Of a stretch of 46,941 nt of DNA, positions 46,285 through 46,941 are shown in pieces. The first letter of the stretch is position 1; the number at the start of each line of letters is the position of its first letter. Source of the DNA: Deltaproteobacteria bacterium (lineage in GTDB: Bacteria; Desulfobacterota; Desulfobaccia; Desulfobaccales; 0-14-0-80-60-11). The translations under genes were made by a program, and so were the position numbers. The stretch is taken from positions 1 to 46,941 of the forward strand of contig VGSQ01000012.1 of assembly GCA_016874975.1 (NCBI GenBank). The letters run 5' to 3'. The notes under the pieces are model-generated. The model saw nothing but the letters and a program-made list of their open reading frames with translations. It was not told the origin of the DNA and did no database searches.

Positions 46285-46470
46285 ATGCCGCGGGAGAATG
46301 ATGATTGTGAAGTCTGCCTGAATTATGCCACAATATGCGGGGGGATGAGCGCCCCGTCAGTCTGCGCCGCAGAGGGCCCTTCCCTGGGGCGGCGCCTCCC
46401 GGCGACGGGCGGGCAGGGGCCCCGGGGAAGAAGAAGCCGCCCGCGGCTCCCAGTTGGAAAACCGGATTAA
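46285..46470 (+). CDS. Doubtful Cys-rich small ORF, possibly frameshifted
   Basis: GAGGAAGG seven bases before ATG 46285 starts a 61-residue frame, MPRENDDCEVCLNYATICGG, followed by low-quality Gly/Arg-rich sequence. Right after the Cys block is a run of six G (46338-46343). One added base there would join it to another frame that carries TGLKCKGNCGKVQPV and runs to about 46634. It could be a small metal-binding protein with a slip site, a decayed gene, or chance. Not recognised. Confidence 0.3.
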   Translation: MPRENDDCEVCLNYATICGGMSAPSVCAAEGPSLGRRLPATGGQGPRGRRSRPRLPVGKPD

Positions 46471-46941
46471 AGTGTAAAGGCAATTGTGGGAAAGTTCAAC
46501 CGGTTGCTCAAAAATCTTGGGCGCCCCGGGAAATCGTGAAAGGATCGGGGCAGGGGAGGGGCGGCTTCCCCGCCCCCGCTACAGAATTTTCCAGACAGTT
46601 ACTCATGAGCCTAGGGCTCACCCGCAAAGCATGAAAAATTCCCCCGCCCCCTCCCATGAGGGGAGGGGGAATAAAGGAACTTTTCATAGAAGTCCCTCAT
46701 GGGCCGTTGGCCCACCCGTAACACATGAAAAGGCCGGTGGGGCGGGCGTCTCTGCCCGCCGCCTTTGGTGGCATAGGCTTCCAGCCTGTGCGCTGCACCG
46801 GCAAGATGCCGGCGCCACCAAGAACTTTTCAAGGCAGTTCCTCATGAGCCTTTGGCCCACCCATAAATTATGAAAAGTTAAGCATCCTTACGGTGCGCAG
46901 TGCGCACCCTACAAAAAACTTTTCGAAGCAGTTACTCATGG
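46471..46941. repeat. Array of dispersed repeat units at right edge
   Basis: No gene. From 46591 the DNA is built of repeat units: 46591-46684 (inverted copy of 41280-41381); two 51-bp units at 46681-46731 and 46826-46876, each starting TTTTCA, ending TGAAAA and carrying a GGCC/GGCCC centre; and the start of a third at 46920. Between them sit GC palindromes (46892-46908, GGTGCGC/GCGCACC). Copy number continues past the window. Confidence 0.75.

Noticed and set aside
46591-46941. CRISPR array
   Set aside because: Units differ in sequence and spacing, are palindromic with varied cargo, and recur singly elsewhere; no cas genes.

Overview
The window looks like the chromosome of an anaerobic, high-GC bacterium of the Desulfobacterota (old Deltaproteobacteria) type. 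This is an inference from gene content: a MetF-MetV-HdrA-MvhD methylene-tetrahydrofolate reductase module with a probable selenocysteine MvhD, a CooC-type nickel-insertion ATPase, an ADP-forming acyl-CoA synthetase, SPASM radical SAM enzymes and an NtrC-type two-component cascade. No 16S rRNA or other decisive marker is present.

Layout. 1-633 is the AT-rich end of an integrated element: a transposase tail, a decayed ORF, and the 3' half of a tRNA-Leu(CAG) gene that marks an attachment site. 752-5677 is the most novel part, a probable RiPP (ribosomally made, modified peptide) operon: a periplasmic Spy-like protein, a 61-residue precursor ending in eight Asn-Trp-X triplets, a hairpin, two different radical SAM/SPASM maturases and an ABC exporter. 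6030-8685 holds cooC, an AmpG/PAT-like permease and a THEP1-type NTPase. 8781-13750 (minus strand) holds housekeeping genes (YhcC-like radical SAM, rsmE, hflX) and an MFS transporter. 14446-20947 is a C1/electron-bifurcation operon: degenerate receiver, MetF paralogue, double-length HdrA, selenoprotein MvhD, MetV, MetF. 21054-28518 is signalling: a lone receiver, a tandem ACT protein, a PAS histidine kinase, a receiver-PAS-kinase hybrid and a sigma-54 activator.

28564-31796 (minus) carries topA and surE. 32257-36764 (minus) is a Gld-type ABC operon (ATPase, permease, GldG, DUF4340), followed by a sugar-nucleotide epimerase. 38174-41143 (plus) has a TolC-like protein, a ferritin-like protein, tmk and a small coiled-coil protein. 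41548-46214 (minus) has two small periplasmic proteins (one with four helix-hairpin-helix units), a TauE/SafE permease and the acyl-CoA synthetase.

Intergenic DNA is crowded with dispersed repeats: G/C palindromes, a family with a GGCC-nnn-GGCC core and an ATGAAAA edge, 32-bp exact duplicates and degenerate AACCTAA-like arrays. They explain most of the gene-free stretches.

How the genes fit together. The MetF/MetV/HdrA/MvhD set is expected to reduce methylene-THF, or oxidise methyl-THF, within the Wood-Ljungdahl pathway while exchanging electrons through flavin and iron-sulfur centres. CooC would mature the CO dehydrogenase of the same pathway, and the acyl-CoA synthetase would interconvert acyl-CoA and acid with ATP. 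The RiPP operon is the best candidate for an undescribed system: a Trp-rich repeat peptide processed by two maturases and exported to a periplasm where a co-encoded Spy-like protein is present.
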